From Micromonospora sp. CP22 (lineage in GTDB: Bacteria > Actinomycetota > Actinomycetes > Mycobacteriales > Micromonosporaceae), in NCBI RefSeq assembly GCF_009712475.1, contig NZ_VCJO01000002.1:62001-126000 (forward strand): 64,000 nucleotides of DNA. Reading direction: 5' to 3'. Below are positions 62,101 through 64,000 of the stretch, piece after piece (within the stretch, counting starts at the first letter, position 1; every line of letters starts with the position of its first letter). The notes below the pieces were generated by a model that worked only from the letters and a program-made list of their open reading frames with translations, did no database searches and had not been told where the DNA came from. The translations under genes and the position numbers were made by a program.

Positions 62101-62176
62101 GTTGGACGCCCTCGGCCCGCAGCCGACTGTCGAGCAGCGCGAGCCGCTCCGGGCTGAGGTTCAGGCGGAGACTCAT
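56162..62176 (-). CDS. NRPS: C-A(Asp)-PCP-E-C
   Basis: A 2004-aa protein. C1 (about 38-470) has HHIVSDMWS (H170, H171, D175). A (about 480-990) has IFTSGTTGRPKGVA. Read by eye against GrsA, its specificity positions are D, F, T, K, V, G, H, I, G, one change from the published Asp code DLTKVGHIG. PCP has LGGDS (S1028). E (about 1060-1500) has HHLVVDAVSWG (H1210, H1211), EVEGHGR, VGWLTEIHPV and NHLGWVG, so D-Asp is expected. A second C (about 1545-1995) has HHIVIDPWG (H1683, H1684, D1688). It should accept an upstream chain, add Asp, epimerise it, then condense it through C2 onto a partner in trans. No TE or reductase ends the protein. It overlaps both neighbours by 4 nt. Confidence 0.93.
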   Translation of the reverse strand: MSLRLNLSPERLALLDSRLRAEGVQRGPRLTVERRSDPARPVLLTPQQRQMWILDQIVGEVSPYVILGGLRIDGPLDVELFTRACRAMAQRHESLRTVFRDFGDGPRQVVLDNLEPRVTVSEVAGDPVEAIRRRQDDMALEPFDLANGSLLRVDVLRFGPGDHGVIFGMHHIVSDMWSIGVLMREVMQIYGGLVRGSAPLTPLTIDYPDFALWQAAREGEDEAADIAYWTEKLAGADPETGLVGDRPRPAEKSYRGQSVPITIPAPVAAGVTALAKELGCTRFMVLAAAFATFLVRVGQNDEVVVGTPVAGRPLPELEGLIGCFVNTVALRLDAADDPTFGELVKRTASTALEAFAHDRTPFEKIVQSLAPGRSLSRNPLFQAMFSFQNAPLPQWDYGDLRIHPLGVEALTAKFDIQLDLIEDGDALWGRLVYSADLFDEARGALLAEQLNRVLRIAVANPGQRVSEIDVLDLAWRRRILAWGDGGEPQTPDVGNVYELVARAAQRQPDAVAVATHSGDTTYAELLGNADRLAARLAAAGVSAGDVVGLTYETDERFLTTMLACWRLGAAYLPLDPGWPDERIAFMLQDCGASVVVGEREPGGFVLLAADKAGEDPAQPPAVDTDPGRTAYVIFTSGTTGRPKGVAIAQRALLHYARNVPPRLGWGRPGESYALLQQAYTDFALTTLVTSLTTGGTLRVLGRTEATDPAVVAAALNAVDHAKLVPSHLMAIVATAGPEAVWPRRSLVLGGEGIAVDDLVRLCTERHGRQLVNHYGPTETTIGALTGPVDDADVARGTLALGRPVPGMRAFVLDAAGRLVPPGVIGELHLAGTQVAEGYVNREELTAERFVPDPFGPAGTVMYRTGDRVWWDMDGRIRFLGRVDHQVKIRGYRIEPAEVEMAILAAPRVTACCVCARSDESSARLVAYVTGEPGAEPLTRREVLDAVAQRLPEHMVPTDVVVLDAMPLQSTGKIDRAALPWPVATVDDTASVVAPDAPDELAMAEAFEAVLGRPVRDAHATFFDLGGDSIKAIHLVSAAREAGFELTTRDVFLHQSVAALAAASPRSEVRVAVHDPGTGVVPTWPVLARMRSAGTLLTGYTHRVLLRLPVATRPADLQRALDAVVAHHRILAARLETDREDWRLVVPDEPAAAKLVVVDAEGLPDDAVDRLVTAHVGAVNSILDPREGRNVAAVLLNRGSGERPLLAVVVHHLVVDAVSWGIVLGDLRRAWQRIAAGGPGELPAVPVSMHTWAQAVVDLTDSDEVRDRAGFWREVGAGTTAVLPVADVSAPTREIVQHVDSRLSARLLDTTAVEFGVGVDELCLTAMGIALAETFEPGVAEADVLVEVEGHGRDVAGADTVRTVGWLTEIHPVRVPVRAGATQSAVTLADTVRTTVGAVRAVSEVGWTYGVLRYLDPAGQELLGAPDPQIVYNHLGWVGQRSGDGDWEVDTGRAAALRDPAHGLAPRLTRALNLNTRVEGDASAPRLVAEWTWPEGAVSDETVAAVTRAWQETLARLADVAESGTGDIRLTPRHSGGRITRVPRRRPMPLSFPQLNNVLQPAGLDNPHHNVVVATVLQAAPDAPGATVDVEALRRALVEVVRRHEVLRTRVMEIDGEWRQLVVEEPAWPLRVVDASGAENAWSVVTEVIADEQRVGFTMADGRPVRSALVHVGDGRHVLVMVLHHIVIDPWGYSQLQRDLATAYQKAIAGEDPRLAALPVSYLDFAVWQQDRLATGELDEQVNYWRETLRDLPAPPTFSAPEHQLGRPVDGYTQGFVLSESVTRDVHEVSRRLGVTPFMFLLAAFDTLHACYSGSDDLSVTVPLAGRDQPETQSMVGYFINEIVVRVRLDWRNSFADVARLVRDSFLQGQANQEAPLRLLFGGQQQLDPMRTMFNLVNYEPFALDLGPLVSSPLSDVGSDNDEAIIPEVITAMQPFNLDFYLAMHERDGVLNGIWLFSPEVVDRDVMGAMTEAFPRLVSMAVADPEMTLTALRDAVLARMSEEDR

Positions 62177-64000
62177 CGGTCGCCCTCGCCACGCAACTCG
62201 GCGGCGACCTCGTCGTCGCCGAGGTCCGACATCTCGAGGATCAGCTCCGCCATCCGCTCGACCGTCTCCGGGCTGTCGGCGAGTTCGCCCACCGCGACCG
62301 CGAGACCCGCGACCGTCGGATCCCGGAAGATCCGCTGGAGCGGAACGTTCACCCCGAAGGCGGTACGGACCCGGACCAGCACCCGGGTGCTCAGCAGCGA
62401 GTGCCCGCCGAGGGCGAAGAAGTCGTCCCGGACCCCGATCCGGTCCACGCCCAGGACCTCTTCCCAGATCGCCGCGACGACCTTCTCGGTGGCGCTGCGC
62501 GGCGCGACGTACTCGCGCTCGACCATGCCCGGCCGGGGCAGCGCCGACCGGTTGATCTTCCCGTTGGCGGTGAGCGGGAAGCTCTCCTGCTCCACGATCA
62601 CCGGCGGGACCATGTACTCCGGCAGCCGGTCGGCCAGCCGCCGCTGGAGGGCGGCGCGGTCGAGTGGTCCGGCGCCGTCGGCGAGCCGGACGTAGCCGAC
62701 CAGGCGCTGGTCGCCGGGGGTGTCCTCACGGACGATCGCCACCGCCTCGACGATCGTGTCGTCGGCCAGGAGGGCCGCTTCGACCTCGCCGAGTTCGACC
62801 CGGTAGCCCCGGAGCTTGACCTGGTGGTCGAGCCGCCCGAGGAATTCGAGTTCGCCGTTGCTGTCCCGGCGCACCAGGTCGCCGGTGCGGTACCAGAGCC
62901 CTTCCCCGTCGGCACGGGAGACGAACCGGTCGGCGGTCAGCTCGGGGCGTTGCCAGTAGCCGAGGCTCACGCCGCTGCCACCGATCCACAGCTCACCCGG
63001 TACACCGATCGGCGCGGGCAGGCCGCTCGGTTCCACCACCAGCAGGTCGGTGTTGGCGATCGGCTCACCCAGGCGGACCGGACCGTCACCCACCCGGTCG
63101 ACCGAGGACCAGATGGTGGTCTCCGTCGGGCCGTACATGTTCCACGTCTCGTCGACGACGGCCGTCAGGTCCGTGGCCAGCGCGGGCGGTAGGGCCTCCC
63201 CACCGACGAGCGCGCGGAACGAGCCCGCCGGACGCCACCCCTGGTCGAGCAGCATCCGCCAGGTGGTGGGCGTGGCCTGCATGAGGTCGGCGCCGCTCTC
63301 GTCGATCAGCGCCGCCAGGCGGACGGCGTCGACGACCACGTCGCGCTCGGCCAGCACCACCGTGCCGCCGATGCTCAGCGGCAGCAGCAGTTCGAGCATG
63401 GAGATGTCGAACGAGAAGGTGGTCACGGCGACCAGGACCTCACCGGCCGACATGCCGGGCCGCTCGGCCATCGAGCGCAGGAAGTTGTCGAGTGCCCGGT
63501 GCGGTACGACGACACCCTTGGGCACGCCGGTGGAGCCCGACGTGTAGATGACGTACGCGGTGTCCCCACCGTTTCGCCCGTCGACCGGGCGCGGCACCGA
63601 GCCACCGTCGGTGGCCGGGGCGCTGCCCGGCAGGTCCAGCAGCTCGATCGCCACCCCGCCCAGCGGCCCGCTGGTCTCCTCGACGGCGATGGCGAGGCTC
63701 AGCCCGGAGTCCTCGACCGTGTGCCGGATCCGCGCCTCGGGGAAGGCGGGGTCGATCGGCACGTACGCGGCACCGCAGCTGAGCACGGCGAGCAGCGAGA
63801 TGATGATCCGCTCGTCCCGGGGCAGGCAGATGCCCACGAGGCTGCCTCGGCCCACCCCGCGCGCCTGGAGCCGGACCGCCAGCGCGTCCACCTCGCTGAT
63901 CAACTCGCGGTACGTCAACTTCCCACGGCCGATCACGGCCACGTCGTCGGGACGCAGCGCCGCGCTCTGCCGGACGAGGTCGTCGGCCAGGCCGCTGCCG
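62173..64000 (-). CDS. NRPS A(Gly)-PCP, 5' end outside the window
   Basis: The frame is open to the right edge (first complete codon at 63999), so the N-terminus is missing; an internal GTG at 63942 lies inside the A domain and is not a convincing start. The A domain has IYTSGSTGVPKGVV, GELWIGGSGVSLGYW and YRTGDLVRR. Its specificity positions read D, I, L, Q, L, G, M, I, W, one change from the published Gly code DILQLGLIW. The PCP has LGGHSLLS (near 62400). The usual upstream C domain, if any, is beyond the window. It overlaps the next NRPS gene by 4 nt, so Gly would precede D-Asp if the proteins act in gene order. Confidence 0.9.
   Translation of the reverse strand, partial: GSGLADDLVRQSAALRPDDVAVIGRGKLTYRELISEVDALAVRLQARGVGRGSLVGICLPRDERIIISLLAVLSCGAAYVPIDPAFPEARIRHTVEDSGLSLAIAVEETSGPLGGVAIELLDLPGSAPATDGGSVPRPVDGRNGGDTAYVIYTSGSTGVPKGVVVPHRALDNFLRSMAERPGMSAGEVLVAVTTFSFDISMLELLLPLSIGGTVVLAERDVVVDAVRLAALIDESGADLMQATPTTWRMLLDQGWRPAGSFRALVGGEALPPALATDLTAVVDETWNMYGPTETTIWSSVDRVGDGPVRLGEPIANTDLLVVEPSGLPAPIGVPGELWIGGSGVSLGYWQRPELTADRFVSRADGEGLWYRTGDLVRRDSNGELEFLGRLDHQVKLRGYRVELGEVEAALLADDTIVEAVAIVREDTPGDQRLVGYVRLADGAGPLDRAALQRRLADRLPEYMVPPVIVEQESFPLTANGKINRSALPRPGMVEREYVAPRSATEKVVAAIWEEVLGVDRIGVRDDFFALGGHSLLSTRVLVRVRTAFGVNVPLQRIFRDPTVAGLAVAVGELADSPETVERMAELILEMSDLGDDEVAAELRGEGDR

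Noticed and set aside
56162..64000. Rakicidin/BE-43547-type lipodepsipeptide cluster
   Set aside because: Those need N-methyl-Gly and hydroxy-Asn modules with a dehydrated Ser-derived unit. Here the Gly module shows no methyltransferase, and the Asp module carries an epimerase.

Overview
The window is very GC-rich, densely coded actinomycete chromosome. The codon bias, the frequent GTG starts, the tmsAB pair for 10-methyl fatty acids and a GTTGATCAAGAAGTT-type intergenic palindrome point to Micromonosporaceae (Micromonospora, Salinispora or a close relative). This assignment is inference from gene content, not a database match. No rRNA, tRNA, CRISPR array, IS element or phage module was recognised.

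Left part (1-34 kb), mostly ordinary chromosome. It opens with a tightly overlapping trio: an HhH-GPD glycosylase tail, a B12-binding radical SAM protein and a thymidylate-kinase-like protein. A convergent CYTH phosphohydrolase/cyclase-like gene follows. Next come a scar of two gene fragments (3.05-3.39 kb), an ArsR-type regulator, a metallo-beta-lactamase-fold hydrolase, a phosphotransferase, an orphan YidD and a large secreted HEWQH metalloprotease. Two regulator/target pairs each have a clear palindrome between divergent genes: MarR with a Bcr/CflA exporter, and HxlR with an imine-reductase-like enzyme. Then follow a TipA-like MerR regulator, a GGDEF-EAL protein, a two-gene unit with a Cas4/RecB-like iron-sulfur nuclease, tmsB/tmsA, a ricin-lectin membrane protein, an MFS permease, a GlxA-type AraC regulator, an AAA+ MoxR-like ATPase with a VWA protein, two aldo/keto reductases and a 2-hydroxyacid dehydrogenase.

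Right part (about 34.3-64 kb), a hybrid NRPS-PKS biosynthetic cluster that runs off the right edge. Three plus-strand genes (ABC ATPase, ABC permease, type II thioesterase) face a minus-strand operon of 14 genes. In the operon, every junction overlaps by 1-16 nt except a 47-nt gap before the large PKS. In transcription order it encodes: an NRPS with an A domain read as Gly plus PCP (5' end outside the window); a C-A(Asp)-PCP-E-C NRPS; a type II thioesterase; a FabG-like SDR; an MFS exporter; BkdA- and BkdB-like E1 subunits; a stand-alone lipoyl domain; a stand-alone ACP; a FabH-like KAS III; a medium-chain reductase; a 37-aa ORF; a 2818-aa FAAL-ACP-KS-AT-DH-ER-KR-ACP PKS; and a KS with a degenerate AT.

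Reading the cluster as a whole (inference): the E1/lipoyl/ACP/KAS III/SDR/reductase set looks like a private supply line that turns a branched 2-oxo acid into an acyl-ACP starter or short branched chain. The FAAL-PKS loads a fatty acid and adds one fully reduced extension. The NRPS contributes at least Gly and D-Asp. The expected product is an acylated peptide or peptide-polyketide exported by the ABC and MFS transporters. The free lipoyl domain without an E2 catalytic domain or E3, the KS with a dead AT, the C-terminal condensation domain and the lack of an integrated TE are the most unusual points.
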